Below are positions 18,278 through 27,625 of a DNA stretch of 64,000 bases, in pieces. Position numbers and translations under genes: made by a program. The notes beneath the pieces are model-generated. The model had not been told where the DNA came from. It was given only the letters and a program-made list of their open reading frames with translations, and made no database searches. This stretch comes from Bacillus nitratireducens (GTDB lineage: Bacteria; Bacillota; Bacilli; Bacillales; Bacillaceae_G). How positions within the stretch are numbered: position 1 is the stretch's first letter; each line of letters begins with the position of its first letter. The DNA is taken from assembly GCF_001884135.1 (NCBI RefSeq), contig NZ_MAOC01000090.1, forward strand, positions 1 through 64,000, read 5' to 3'.

Positions 18278-19042
18278 ATGAAAAAACTTATTTTAACTTC
18301 TAGTATGATCCTTGCAGTTATTTTAGGTGTAGGGTGTAGTAATGAGAAAACAACAAAGACGGATGAACCGAAAAAAGCATCGGTTCAAAAAGAGAAGGAA
18401 TTAGCAGCGAAAGATGTTTTCAAGAAAGCGAATGAAGCTTTTAAAAATGAAGAACATGTAACGATGACATATGATGTAGGGATAAAAGCTGAAGGAACAG
18501 AGATGGAGCTGCTAAAGGCTAAAATGCAATTAGAGCCAAAGAAAAAGAATTCTCGTTCTGAAATGAATGTTTCTGGTACAGAGGTTGTAGTGTATGCGGT
18601 GGATGGTAAAGTTGCTGGTCAGGTGAAAAATCCTAATACAGGAGAAGTTATATCTGTACCGGAGGAGCAATTAAATGCTAGCGGGATGAAAGCAACTCAA
18701 GATATTGTAGATAATTTAGAAGTGCCAGCAGTAGTTTTAGATAAAATGAAGATGGAGAAAAGCGGAGATAAATATAAGCTGACGTTTATATTAAAAGGGC
18801 AAGAAACAGAGAGTATGTTAACTAGCATGGATGAAACGCAGAAGAAAATGCTACAAGCACAAAATGCAAAGATAGAAGAAGTGGATGCAGAATACATCAT
18901 TACAAAAGATTTTAAATATGAATCAGCGAAGATAGATATGATTATGAGTAGTAATGGTAAGGATAAGGCACACATTATTACGAATGCAAAATATACATCG
19001 TACGAAAAGTTTGAGCCAATACAGCTGCCAGCAGCAAAGTAA
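18278..19042 (+). CDS. Putative lipoprotein, DUF6612-like
   Basis: The 254-residue protein has a lipoprotein signal with lipobox LGVGC (Cys19). The mature part, with KEELAAKDVFKKANEAF and repeated amphipathic beta segments, resembles the LolA/LppX-like fold annotated as DUF6612 in Firmicutes. The start at 18278 follows AAAGGAGGAG by 7 nt; an upstream in-frame ATG at 18248 has no ribosome site. It is probably exposed on the outer membrane face. The function is unknown and the family name is from recall. Confidence 0.72.
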   Translation: MKKLILTSSMILAVILGVGCSNEKTTKTDEPKKASVQKEKELAAKDVFKKANEAFKNEEHVTMTYDVGIKAEGTEMELLKAKMQLEPKKKNSRSEMNVSGTEVVVYAVDGKVAGQVKNPNTGEVISVPEEQLNASGMKATQDIVDNLEVPAVVLDKMKMEKSGDKYKLTFILKGQETESMLTSMDETQKKMLQAQNAKIEEVDAEYIITKDFKYESAKIDMIMSSNGKDKAHIITNAKYTSYEKFEPIQLPAAK

Positions 19043-19050
19043 TAGTTTTG

Positions 19051-19090
19051 ATGAGGGAGGGACCTAAAATAAAGGGTCTCTCTCTTTTTG
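19051..19090 (+). terminator. Terminator after the DUF6612-like gene
   Basis: GAGGGAGGGACC pairs with GGGTCTCTCTC (some G-T pairs) and is followed by TTTTT. Confidence 0.75.
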
Positions 19091-19159
19091 TTAATACCTT
19101 CTTCGTAGGAAAGTAGGTACAATATGAAGAGGAAGAACGTTAGAAGAGGAGAGTGCCAT

Positions 19160-20596
19160 TTGAAAAAAAGAAAGATAGCAGCTGTTATTGTAGCGTATAC
19201 AGTGTTGCTCGCGACATCTATATATACATACAAAGAGCAACTGGATCATCCTATTATGAGTGATGTAGGGAAGTTACTTCCAACGAAAATTAAACGTGTT
19301 GAAAATGCTGAAGATGAAAGTTCATTAAAAAAGTTAGTGCAAGATGCAACTGTTTCTGGAGAGAAGATTTCTATTGCAGGTATGCAACATAGCCAAGGCG
19401 GACAGACGTATTATCCGAACGGTACGATGCTTGATATGAAAGGGTATAATGAAATATTAGAATTCGATCCGGAGAAGAAGAGGATTAGGGTGCAAAGCGG
19501 TGTCACATGGAATGACATTCAAAAGAAAATCAATCCATATGGTCTTGCAGTTCAAGTGATGCAATCTCAAAATATTTTTACTGTGGGTGGTTCATTAAGT
19601 GTAAATGTACATGGGCGCGATATTCGTCATGAAGCATTGATTGATACAGTAGAGTCGTTCAGATTGTTAATGGCAGATGGTACGGTGCGTAATGTAAGTA
19701 GAGAAGAAAATGCTGATTTGTTTCCGTATGTAGTTGGGGGATACGGATTGTTTGGTGTAATTTTAGATGTGACGCTACAGTTAACAAACGATGAATTGTA
19801 TGAAACGCATACGAAGGTACTAGATTATAAAGAATACTCTTCATACTTTAAGAATAAAGTACGAAGGGACGAGAATATACGCATGCATTTAGCACGTATT
19901 TCTGTTGCCCCAAATTCATTTTTAAAAGAAATGTATGTGACAGATTATGTACTATCAGAAGATCAGCAGAAGCTGAGAGAGTACAGCAAATTAAAAGAAG
20001 AAAATATTATAGCTGTGCCGAAATTCTTACTTGGGTTATCACGTTATAGTGACTGGGGAAAGGGCGCATTTTGGGATATACAAAGAAGTTATTTTGAACG
20101 TACAGATGGTAAGTACGAAACGCGAAATAACGTAATGAGATCTGATAGTGCTTTTATGGAATACGATAATCCAAACTTGACCGAAGTTTTACAAGAGTAC
20201 TTTATACCGATAGATGGTTTTGCAGAGTATATAGATGATTTGCGAAGTGTTTTAAATGAAGAGGAATTAAACCTTCTTAACATTACAATCCGCTATGTAG
20301 AAAAGAATGAGAATGCGGTGCTATCTTATGCGAAAGATGATATGTTTGCGCTTGTGCTTCTAATTAATCAAGGGCGTTCTGAGGATGAAATAAAGAAAAC
20401 AAAAGTGGTCATTCAAAAGATGATTGATGTTACATTAAAGCATAATGGAAGTTATTATTTACCGTATTATTCTTATCCGGCAAAAGAGCAACTAAAGAAA
20501 GCATATCCTCGTATAGAAGAATTCCTTCAGAAGAAGAAGGAAGTAGACCCAGAGGAAAGGTTTGTGAATTTATTTTATAAGGAGTATAGCAAATGA
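19160..20596 (+). CDS. FAD-binding oxidoreductase (PCMH/BBE type), membrane-anchored
   Basis: The 478-residue protein begins with a positively charged stretch and one membrane segment (about residues 5-21). A PCMH-type FAD-binding domain follows, with the patterns SIAGMQHSQGG, VQSGVTWNDIQ and GGSLSVNVHGRD. It belongs to the FAD_binding_4 family of oxidases and dehydrogenases; the substrate is unknown. I prefer the TTG at 19160, which follows AGAGGAGAG by about 8 nt, over the ATG at 19124, which lacks a good ribosome site. The stop overlaps the next gene by 4 bp, so the two are coupled. Confidence 0.85.
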   Translation: MKKRKIAAVIVAYTVLLATSIYTYKEQLDHPIMSDVGKLLPTKIKRVENAEDESSLKKLVQDATVSGEKISIAGMQHSQGGQTYYPNGTMLDMKGYNEILEFDPEKKRIRVQSGVTWNDIQKKINPYGLAVQVMQSQNIFTVGGSLSVNVHGRDIRHEALIDTVESFRLLMADGTVRNVSREENADLFPYVVGGYGLFGVILDVTLQLTNDELYETHTKVLDYKEYSSYFKNKVRRDENIRMHLARISVAPNSFLKEMYVTDYVLSEDQQKLREYSKLKEENIIAVPKFLLGLSRYSDWGKGAFWDIQRSYFERTDGKYETRNNVMRSDSAFMEYDNPNLTEVLQEYFIPIDGFAEYIDDLRSVLNEEELNLLNITIRYVEKNENAVLSYAKDDMFALVLLINQGRSEDEIKKTKVVIQKMIDVTLKHNGSYYLPYYSYPAKEQLKKAYPRIEEFLQKKKEVDPEERFVNLFYKEYSK

Positions 20597-21126
20597 CATA
20601 TAGAAGATTTGTAGCGTCACAAAGCATAATTATGATGGCGGGAAGTATGGTATTTCCTTTTTACATTCTATTGCTTCGAAATGTTGGGAATAGCTTCTCG
20701 CAATTTGGCTGGGCGTACGGCTTATTTGCCTTAACTTCAGCTCTAGTATATCCGTTAGTTGGAAGAACCTCTGATAGAGTAGGTGATAGAAAGTTATTAA
20801 TTATATACGCCTGGTCTATGGCTATATTAATGCTTTGTTTTCCTATTGCAACAGAAGTTTGGCATGTATACATTCTCCAAATTTTAATGGGTATTTTAGG
20901 TGCTGTGCAGCGTAATACGGAGAAGACGTCGTTAGCACGAAAGGTAGAACAGAAAAAAGCTGGTTATGAAATTGGAAAATATCATGTGTGGACATCGGTT
21001 GGAGGAGCAGTAGCAGTTATTGCAACGGGATATTTAGTAGATTTCTTTACGATTGGCACCATTTTTTATATAGCATCTATTTTATATGCAGTGAGTGGAA
21101 TTGTATTAAGTAGCAAAAAAATATAA
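20593..21126 (+). CDS. Half-size MFS transporter
   Basis: The 177-residue protein has about six membrane segments and the MFS motif A block GRTSDRVGDRK between helices 2 and 3. Most MFS transporters have about 400 residues and 12 helices, so this corresponds to the N-terminal half only. The reading frame closes naturally and no second half is visible in the 40 bp before the next gene. It could function as a dimer or be a fixed truncation. It starts inside the FAD oxidoreductase stop (ATGA overlap), which links the two. Confidence 0.78.
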   Translation: MTYRRFVASQSIIMMAGSMVFPFYILLLRNVGNSFSQFGWAYGLFALTSALVYPLVGRTSDRVGDRKLLIIYAWSMAILMLCFPIATEVWHVYILQILMGILGAVQRNTEKTSLARKVEQKKAGYEIGKYHVWTSVGGAVAVIATGYLVDFFTIGTIFYIASILYAVSGIVLSSKKI

Positions 21127-21204
21127 TCATACCCATTTTTACCTGATTACCCTTTATTTGTTATACTTATGGAGAAGACAAAAGAAAAGGGGACATTGCC
21201 TTTG

Positions 21205-22923
21205 ATGAAATTTATAGTTTTAGCTATTCTCACTTTGTTTTTGATTCCATGGACTAGAAGCGGTAATAAAATTCGCGCGGTGGATAAAGGAGGAAATGAG
21301 AAAGTTGTAAAGGGTAAGAAATCATCTATTTTAGTTATTCCTGTTTTATTTTGGATAGGTATTGCAATCTATGAATATTTCTGGCTAATTGATGATCGAG
21401 CAGATTCTATTCTTACTCATTATTCTGTTGCAGTAGCGGTTTTAATTGGGCTTGTTTTATTTTCACAAGAGCAGGTAGGGAAATTAGAAGGTACATTAAA
21501 AGGACTTCTAATGTTTGTTTTACTCGCAAGTTACGGCTATTTTGGTTATTTGCACGATATAGTAATCTCGCAAAAGAAATATGATTCGGTCGTGAAGGTA
21601 GAGAAAGATATTTCAGAGACATTTACTGAAAATGACCAACCGTTTACAGTTCCGCCTAAAACAGCGGAAAATAAAATGAAAAAGGTATTTGGTGATATTC
21701 CGAAAGTAGCTTATTTTGAGCTAGGGGAATTAACGCCACAAATGGTAAATGGTGAAGCCTTGTATGTAGCACCGATAGAAGTTTCGGGATTTTTTAAAGC
21801 GCGTAAGGCAGGAACAATACCAGGTTACGTAACAATGTCAGGTACAAATCCTGATGCGGAAGCGAAATTACATCTTGGATATAAAATGAAGTATGTACCA
21901 AGTATGTTTTTTGGTAATAAATTAGAACGTGCTGTTCGAAAAGCAGAGCCAGATTTAGTTTTTAAAGGGAAACCCAAATTTGAAGTTGATGATAAAGGAA
22001 AACCGTATTATACAATGACATACGGTGAGTTTATTTCAGGAAGATCAGGGTTTGAAGTAGAAGGCGTTGTCGTTGTTGATGCACAAACAGGTGATGTGAA
22101 GCGATATGATAAAGGGAATGCACCTAAATTCGTTGATGGTGTATTAAATCATGAAACAGCATCTACGTTAAATACGTACTTCGGAAAATACATTCACGGA
22201 TTTTGGAATACGAAATTCTCACAAACTGACATGAAGATTCCGACTGAGTGGGGGACGAAGGAGGGCGTTACACCTATCTTCGGAAAGGATGGTAAACTGT
22301 ATTACTTTACAGACTTTACCTCTCCGAAAGAAGGAGTAGATTCTGCTCTCGGTTACTCATTAGTTGATGCACGTACAGGAAAGTTGTATTACTATAACGG
22401 AAAAGAAGTGAAAGGAATTATGGACGGTTCGGCTGCTACAGAAGTAGTAGATAATTCCTTTAAGAGAGAGAAATGGCATGGAACAATGCCAGTTATTTAT
22501 AACGTATACGGTAAGCCTTCTTGGATTGTACCAGTTATTGATGACGGCGGGTTAGTACGTGCTCATACTGTTATATATGCTTCTAATGCAAAAGTGTTTG
22601 CGTCAGGTTCGACGCAAAAAGAAGCGCTTGAGAACTATAAAAATGCGCTAAGCGGAAGTGGTGATTCATTTAGACCGACTTCAAATGGGAAAGAAGCGCA
22701 AAAAGAAGGCACTGTACAACGTGTGTATAAAGAAAAATCAGGTGAAAATACGATTGTGTACGTACTATTAGAAAATGAGCAAAAAGTATTTATGGTACCA
22801 GCGAAGAAATTCCCATATGCAATGTTTACAGAAGTAGGAGATCCAATTCAAATCACATATTTAGACACAGGAGAAACGATGGCATCTGTATCTAAATTTA
22901 CAAATAGTAATTTGAAAAAGTAA
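21205..22923 (+). CDS. Conserved membrane protein of unknown function
   Basis: The 572-residue protein has four N-terminal hydrophobic segments (roughly residues 2-17, 40-57, 67-83 and 95-115), then a large polar region. That region repeats a pattern of the form YFELGELTPQMVNG, DAQTGDVKRYDKGNAP and VDARTGKLYYYNG, like PepSY-type or quinoprotein-like modules, ending in a small beta domain (EGTVQRVYKEKSGENTIVYV). I do not recognise the family. The start at 21205 follows AAAAGGGGAC; an in-frame ATG at 21169 lacks a ribosome site. It is monocistronic with its own terminator. Confidence 0.75.
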   Translation: MKFIVLAILTLFLIPWTRSGNKIRAVDKGGNEKVVKGKKSSILVIPVLFWIGIAIYEYFWLIDDRADSILTHYSVAVAVLIGLVLFSQEQVGKLEGTLKGLLMFVLLASYGYFGYLHDIVISQKKYDSVVKVEKDISETFTENDQPFTVPPKTAENKMKKVFGDIPKVAYFELGELTPQMVNGEALYVAPIEVSGFFKARKAGTIPGYVTMSGTNPDAEAKLHLGYKMKYVPSMFFGNKLERAVRKAEPDLVFKGKPKFEVDDKGKPYYTMTYGEFISGRSGFEVEGVVVVDAQTGDVKRYDKGNAPKFVDGVLNHETASTLNTYFGKYIHGFWNTKFSQTDMKIPTEWGTKEGVTPIFGKDGKLYYFTDFTSPKEGVDSALGYSLVDARTGKLYYYNGKEVKGIMDGSAATEVVDNSFKREKWHGTMPVIYNVYGKPSWIVPVIDDGGLVRAHTVIYASNAKVFASGSTQKEALENYKNALSGSGDSFRPTSNGKEAQKEGTVQRVYKEKSGENTIVYVLLENEQKVFMVPAKKFPYAMFTEVGDPIQITYLDTGETMASVSKFTNSNLKK

Positions 22924-22950
22924 AGCGATAGAGATTCTATCGCTTTTTTT
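22922..22950 (+). terminator. Terminator
   Basis: AAGCGATAG pairs with CTATCGCTT over a 5-nt loop, with seven following T residues. Confidence 0.9.
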
Positions 22951-22979
22951 ACATTATTAAACAGGAAAATACAGTATAC

Positions 22980-23008
22980 TTGACGTATATTTATGTTGTA
23001 ACTATAAT
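22980..23008 (+). promoter_or_regulatory. SigA promoter of the Bcr/CflA gene
   Basis: TTGACG (22980-22985), 17 bp, TATAAT (23003-23008), about 40 bp before the start codon. Confidence 0.82.
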
Positions 23009-23049
23009 TGTTACGATTCGACATTTATATGAAAGGGTGAATGAAAAAA

Positions 23050-24300
23050 GTGAATGGAGTTAATCACGAAGTATATAAACCTGTAAAGACAAACAGGTTA
23101 TGGATGATTCTTGTATTAGGGACACTTACGGCAATTGGGCCATTATCGATTGATATGTATTTGCCATCTTTACCGAAGTTAACAGATGATTTACAAACGG
23201 GGGCATCTCTTGCGCAGCTTACATTGACAGCTTGTTTACTTGGGCTTTCAGTGGGCCAGTTATTTGTTGGTTCAATTAGTGACATTTACGGAAGACGCAA
23301 ACCTCTTATTATCGCTCTTATTATTTATGTTGCTTCTTCTTTACTTTGTGCTGTTGCACCATCGATTTGGAGTTTAGTGCTTTTACGTTTCTTACAAGGT
23401 GCTTCAGGGTCTGCTGGTATCGTTATATCACGTGCAATGGTACGCGATATGTATTCAGGTTCTGAAATGACGAAGTTTTTCTCACTGCTTATGTTAGTAA
23501 ACGGAGCAGCGCCTATTTTGGCACCGATTATTGGAGGGCAATTATTACAGTTCACATCATGGCGCGGCGTTTTTATCGTTCTTGGAGCAATTAGTGTATT
23601 CATGCTAATATCAGCTACTTTCGTATTACGTGAAACATTACCTCTTGAAGAAAGAGAGACAGGTGGATTATCAGGAACGCTTGCAACATACGGAAAGCTT
23701 CTGAAAGATCGTTTATTTATGGGATATGCATTGTCGCAAGGATTAGTAACAGCAGCAATGTTTGCTTATATTTCTGGTTCACCGTTCGTGTTGCAAAATA
23801 TATACGGGGCATCACCACAACAGTTTAGTTTGTTCTTTGCAATTAACGGTATTGGTATTATTATTGCTAGCCAAGTTACTGGCCGCTTAGCGGGGAAAGT
23901 TAATGAGAAAACTTTATTTGTTGCGGGTATTATTATTGCGGCTGTTGGCGGTCTGTCGTTACTACTTACAATCGTATTAGGAATAGGGCTAATCGGTGTT
24001 TTATGCTCGCTATTTCTTGTTGTATCAAGTGTTGGGGTTGTATCAACAACCGGCTTCTCGTTAGCGATGAGAAATCAAAAACAAGCAGCAGGAACAGCAT
24101 CAGCTTTACTAGGTTTATTACAGTTTATTTCAGGAGCACTTGTAGCACCGCTAGTAGGTATTGGTGGAAGCAATACAGCACTTCCTATGGGTGTTGTTAT
24201 AGCTCTTTGTGAAATTGGTGCTGTGTTATGTTATTTATTCATGGCAAAAAGAAGTGAAAAGCAGTTTGAACTGCAACAAAGACAAAATTTAGAGGCTTAA
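23050..24300 (+). CDS. Bcr/CflA family drug efflux MFS transporter
   Basis: This 12-helix major facilitator has 416 residues. It carries the Bcr/CflA hallmark GPLSIDMYLPSLP at the first helix and motif A as GSISDIYGRRKPL. Family members export bicyclomycin, chloramphenicol or sulfonamides by proton antiport, but the substrate here is not known. The GTG at 23050 stands about 10 nt from GGGTG and is preferred; the ATG at 23041 would be only 1-2 nt from it. A clear SigA promoter lies upstream and a strong terminator follows. Confidence 0.88.
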   Translation: MNGVNHEVYKPVKTNRLWMILVLGTLTAIGPLSIDMYLPSLPKLTDDLQTGASLAQLTLTACLLGLSVGQLFVGSISDIYGRRKPLIIALIIYVASSLLCAVAPSIWSLVLLRFLQGASGSAGIVISRAMVRDMYSGSEMTKFFSLLMLVNGAAPILAPIIGGQLLQFTSWRGVFIVLGAISVFMLISATFVLRETLPLEERETGGLSGTLATYGKLLKDRLFMGYALSQGLVTAAMFAYISGSPFVLQNIYGASPQQFSLFFAINGIGIIIASQVTGRLAGKVNEKTLFVAGIIIAAVGGLSLLLTIVLGIGLIGVLCSLFLVVSSVGVVSTTGFSLAMRNQKQAAGTASALLGLLQFISGALVAPLVGIGGSNTALPMGVVIALCEIGAVLCYLFMAKRSEKQFELQQRQNLEA

Positions 24301-24305
24301 TTCAT

Positions 24306-24347
24306 AAAAAGAGCTGATTCAAACATGTTTTGAATCAGCTCTTTTTT
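24306..24347 (+). terminator. Terminator after the Bcr/CflA gene
   Basis: The stem AAAGAGCTGATTCAAAAC-type arm pairs with GTTTTGAATCAGCTCTTT, followed by T residues. Confidence 0.88.
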
Positions 24348-24533
24348 CATTTCTTTGAAATAACTCATGCAAAAGTTACTTGCATAAAGTGACGATACTG
24401 TGACAAAAATGTGGGTATATATATTAAGAAATCATCTTAAGTACAAAATTTAGGATGTTCTCGGTATAATAAAACAAGTGGAGATAAAAGAAACTATAAT
24501 TAGAAGTAGCTGTAGATAAAAGGAGAATTGAAG

Positions 24534-25037
24534 ATGAAGAAGGTTTTGGGTATTGCTGTAATGGGAGGTATGCTCCTTCTAGCAGGGTGTAATGGAAATA
24601 AAGATACGAAAGAACCGAAAGAAAAGGTAGAGCAATCTACTGAACAAACAGAAGAGATGAAAGAATACCTTGCAGTACATGAAAAATATGATATAAAAAT
24701 GAACAAAGAAATCAATAAAGCATTACAGTTATTTGAAGTGGCAAAAGAAAAGGGCGGTAAGGAAATAACGAATGCTAAATATAAGGAAGACGTGCAAAAG
24801 GTAACAACGAGCATGTTAGAAGATATTGATCATATACGTAAAGAAATTCGTGTTCCAAAGTCGAAAGAGCAAGAGCATGAGGTATATGCTGGTTTCTTGG
24901 ATGAATCGGAACAAGCGATGAAAAAATTACAGAAGTTAGCTAAAGAAGAAGATTCATCGTTGATTCGTGATATAGAAATTAACTTTGCAACAGCATCCAC
25001 ATACTATAAACGTTTTCAAACAGAGGCCCAAAAATAA
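24534..25037 (+). CDS. Small putative lipoprotein
   Basis: The 167-residue protein has a lipoprotein signal with lipobox LLAGC (Cys19). A charged linker rich in Lys and Glu follows, then a mainly helical domain with heptad-like spacing, for example MKEYLAVHEKYDIKMNKEI and DESEQAMKKLQKLAKEED. I do not recognise the family; helical lipoproteins of this size are common in the B. cereus group. ATG at 24534 lies 8 nt after AAAGGAG, whereas an upstream TTG at 24528 is only 2 nt from it. The gene ends at a palindromic terminator shared with the facing gene. Confidence 0.75.
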   Translation: MKKVLGIAVMGGMLLLAGCNGNKDTKEPKEKVEQSTEQTEEMKEYLAVHEKYDIKMNKEINKALQLFEVAKEKGGKEITNAKYKEDVQKVTTSMLEDIDHIRKEIRVPKSKEQEHEVYAGFLDESEQAMKKLQKLAKEEDSSLIRDIEINFATASTYYKRFQTEAQK

Positions 25038-25065
25038 CCTTGCGCATGCGCAAGGTTATTTTTTC
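25033..25065. terminator. Bidirectional terminator
   Basis: The palindrome AATAACCTTGCGC/GCGCAAGGTTATT is followed by T residues on the plus strand, between convergent genes. Confidence 0.85.
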
Positions 25066-25271
25066 TTCTTACCATCTCCGTCTTCATCCTCGGATACCAA
25101 TACCTTCTGTTCTTCGTGAAATTCCGAAATTGTTTGTCCAGTAATATTATCGAATGGAGTATAAAAAGAAGTGATACGTTTCTTCTTAATGAAGAGTTTG
25201 TAGAAGCCGATGGTTACGAGTATGACAATTGTTAATGGCAATCCTATGGTGGCTAGAAGTAAGGGATCCAT
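25056..25271 (-). CDS. Small membrane protein, DUF3951-like
   Basis: The 71-residue protein has one N-terminal membrane segment (about residues 3-24), followed by KKKRITSFYTPFDNITGQT and a charged tail that ends in KKKK. It resembles the small family annotated DUF3951 in Bacillus; the name is from recall. The start at 25271 follows AAAGGAG by 9 nt; the frame continues upstream to 25340 without a ribosome site. The function is unknown. Confidence 0.7.
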   Translation of the reverse strand: MDPLLLATIGLPLTIVILVTIGFYKLFIKKKRITSFYTPFDNITGQTISEFHEEQKVLVSEDEDGDGKKKK

Positions 25272-25374
25272 CTTATAAACTCCTTTAAAGTAATTAATTT
25301 TATTATAGGTTAAAGTAGTGACTTTAAGAAATAATACCATTAAAAACTGATTTTTCTAAATATATCCAATTTGA

Positions 25375-25403
25375 TTGACTTTTCTTTTTTTCAGAATTAT
25401 AAT
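25375..25403 (+). promoter_or_regulatory. SigA promoter of the S-box opp operon
   Basis: TTGACT (25375-25380), 17 bp, TATAAT (25398-25403), about 40 bp before the riboswitch. Confidence 0.85.
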
Positions 25404-25444
25404 TCGAAATATACAATTTGAACCAAATAATAATATAGCAATTT

Positions 25445-25548
25445 ACTTATCCAGAGAGGTAGAGGGACTGGCCCTATGACACCTCAGCAGCGGGTTCTGT
25501 AGTAGGAACACCGTGCTAATTCCAGCAAGCAAGGCTTGAAAGATAAGT
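25445..25548 (+). ncRNA. SAM-I (S-box) riboswitch, opp-type operon
   Basis: The conserved AGAGGGACTGGCCC-ATGA-ACC core is closed by the P1 helix ACTTATC/GATAAGT. A terminator follows at 25567. Expression of the peptide-type transporter downstream should rise when SAM is scarce. Confidence 0.96.
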
Positions 25549-25566
25549 GATGGGCATAGTTTTATT

Positions 25567-25604
25567 AAGCCTTGATCTTATTTTTTAAGATCAAGGCTTT
25601 TTGT
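25567..25604 (+). terminator. S-box terminator ahead of the opp-type operon
   Basis: AAGCCTTGATCTTA pairs with TAAGATCAAGGCTT, a 14-bp stem followed by T residues. It is the riboswitch expression platform. Confidence 0.92.
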
Positions 25605-25686
25605 GTTTTAAGAAGTGGAGAAGGAGTAATGGGAACAAATATGTCAATAAAACAAAGTAAATTCATTTGTTTAGGGGGGTATTGAA

Positions 25687-26604
25687 GTGTATGTTATTAA
25701 AAAACTATCGGTTATGGTATTTACACTATGGGTTATTACGACAGTAACATTTTTAATTATGCATATTATTCCAGGGGATCCATTTTCGTCAGATGCGAAA
25801 ATCTTTCCTGAAGAAGTGATACAAAACATGAGAGCGAAGTATCACCTTGATGAACCGTTATGGAATCAGTATGTTGCTTATTTGGATGGGGTAGTTCATT
25901 TTGATTTTGGTGAATCTGTTCAATCGACAGGTCAAGGTGTATCGGAAATTATAACAACCGGTTTTGGACCGTCAGCAATTATTGGTTTACAAGCACTTGT
26001 TATTTCATTGTTAGTCGGAATTGCCGCAGGTACATTTGCCGCGCTATATCATGGGAAAGTGATTGATTATAGTGTGAGCTTGCTTGCGATTCTCGGTATT
26101 TCCATTCCTAGTTTTATTTTAGCGCCACTCTTTATACAAGTATTCGCCATCCAATTTGAATTACTACCAGTGGCGTCTTGGGGAACCTTCGAGCATACTG
26201 TATTACCTTCCTTCGCATTAGCGTTAGGACCAATCGCGGTTATTACAAGGTTTGTTCGCTCTAATATGATTGAAGTGTTGCAGAGTGATTATATTAAGCT
26301 AGCGAGAGCGAAAGGTATACCAATTAAGAAAATCATTATAAGACATGCTCTTCGAAATGCAATTGTTCCGGTACTTACATTTGTTGGCCCATTAATGGCT
26401 GGACTTTTAACAGGAACTTTCGTTATTGAAAAAATATTTTCAATTCCTGGTTTAGGAAAATATTTTGTAGATAGTATTTTTAACCGAGATTATCCGGTAA
26501 TTATGGGAACAACCATTTTCTATAGTTCGCTATTAATTGTATGTATTTTTATTACAGATATCATTCATCGTATTGTTGATCCGCGTATTCGTTCTATTAC
26601 GTAA
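25687..26604 (+). CDS. Peptide-type ABC transporter permease (OppB/DppB family)
   Basis: The 305-residue permease has six membrane segments, the N-terminal pattern LIMHIIPGDPF and the ATPase-docking loop DYIKLARAKGIPIKKI. It belongs to the OppB/DppB group of peptide and nickel importers. A GTG start follows AGGGGGG by about 7 nt. It is first in a five-gene operon (OppB, C, D, F, A types) behind an S-box, so the likely cargo is methionine, a methionine precursor or methionine-containing peptides; that is inference from the riboswitch. Confidence 0.92.
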   Translation: MYVIKKLSVMVFTLWVITTVTFLIMHIIPGDPFSSDAKIFPEEVIQNMRAKYHLDEPLWNQYVAYLDGVVHFDFGESVQSTGQGVSEIITTGFGPSAIIGLQALVISLLVGIAAGTFAALYHGKVIDYSVSLLAILGISIPSFILAPLFIQVFAIQFELLPVASWGTFEHTVLPSFALALGPIAVITRFVRSNMIEVLQSDYIKLARAKGIPIKKIIIRHALRNAIVPVLTFVGPLMAGLLTGTFVIEKIFSIPGLGKYFVDSIFNRDYPVIMGTTIFYSSLLIVCIFITDIIHRIVDPRIRSIT

Positions 26605-26620
26605 GGAGGGGAATGTTTAA

Positions 26621-27625
26621 ATGGGGGCTTATGAAATTAATGACCAGTTATTAACGAATGAAGAGAAAAAAGAATTAACGATAAATAAAGATCAGCAAAC
26701 GATTAGCCGAAAAAAGGAAGTGTTTCGTAAGTTCATATCAAACCCTATAGCAGTTTTAGGGGCAGTGACGTTATTACTAATTATTGTTTTCTCGCTTATT
26801 GGCGAAAGTTTAACGTCATTTACTGCGAGTGAACAAGTAAAAGAAGCAACTAATTTACCGCCTAGTAGTGAGCATTGGTTCGGAACAGATGATTTAGGAA
26901 GAGACATATGGGCGCGTACTTGGGCTGGTGGGAAAATTTCACTAACAGTTGGATTGGTAGCAGCAGCTCTTGATATAGGGCTCGGTGTACTTATCGGAGG
27001 GTTCAGTGGATACGTGAGAGGGCGTAATCGTCTTGGAACGTTAATTGATGAGTGGATTATAAGAGGAATTGAAGTGTTATACGGTATCCCATATTTATTA
27101 ATTGTTATTTTATTATTAATCGTTATGAAACCAGGACTTTTTACAATTATAATCGCCCTTGCGTTAACGGGATGGATTGGCATGGCACGTCTCATTAGAG
27201 CGCAAGTCTTATCTTTAAAGCAAAGAGAATTTGTTATCGCAGCAGAGCGATTAGGTACATCTCATATGAAAATTATATATGGGCATTTAATTCCAAACTT
27301 AACGGGGATTATTATCGTAAATTTATCATTTACAATTCCAGCAGCTATTTTCTCAGAATCATTTTTAAGCTTTATCGGACTTGGAGTACAATCACCAGCG
27401 GCAAGCTGGGGCACGATGACGAACGATGCACTTGGGACGTTACTAAGCGGAGAATGGTGGCAACTATTCTTCCCGGCAATCATGATTGCACTCATCATGT
27501 TCGCATTTAATGCAATTGGTGATGGTTTGCAAGATGCGATTGATCCGAAAATCGTAAAACGTAATCGAAAGGAGAAAAAACATGGCACAAATCTTATCTT
27601 TAGAAAACGTAACGTTGGCCGTTGA
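26621..27625 (+). CDS. Peptide-type ABC transporter permease (OppC/DppC family)
   Basis: The 334-residue permease has a cytoplasmic N-terminal arm, the OppC-type GTDDLGRDIWAR motif after the first helix, and the docking loop EFVIAAERLGTSHMKI. It pairs with the preceding OppB-type protein to form the channel. AGGAGGGGA precedes the ATG. Its last 44 bp overlap the ATPase gene, an unusually long overlap that argues for tight coupling. Confidence 0.92.
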   Translation: MGAYEINDQLLTNEEKKELTINKDQQTISRKKEVFRKFISNPIAVLGAVTLLLIIVFSLIGESLTSFTASEQVKEATNLPPSSEHWFGTDDLGRDIWARTWAGGKISLTVGLVAAALDIGLGVLIGGFSGYVRGRNRLGTLIDEWIIRGIEVLYGIPYLLIVILLLIVMKPGLFTIIIALALTGWIGMARLIRAQVLSLKQREFVIAAERLGTSHMKIIYGHLIPNLTGIIIVNLSFTIPAAIFSESFLSFIGLGVQSPAASWGTMTNDALGTLLSGEWWQLFFPAIMIALIMFAFNAIGDGLQDAIDPKIVKRNRKEKKHGTNLIFRKRNVGR

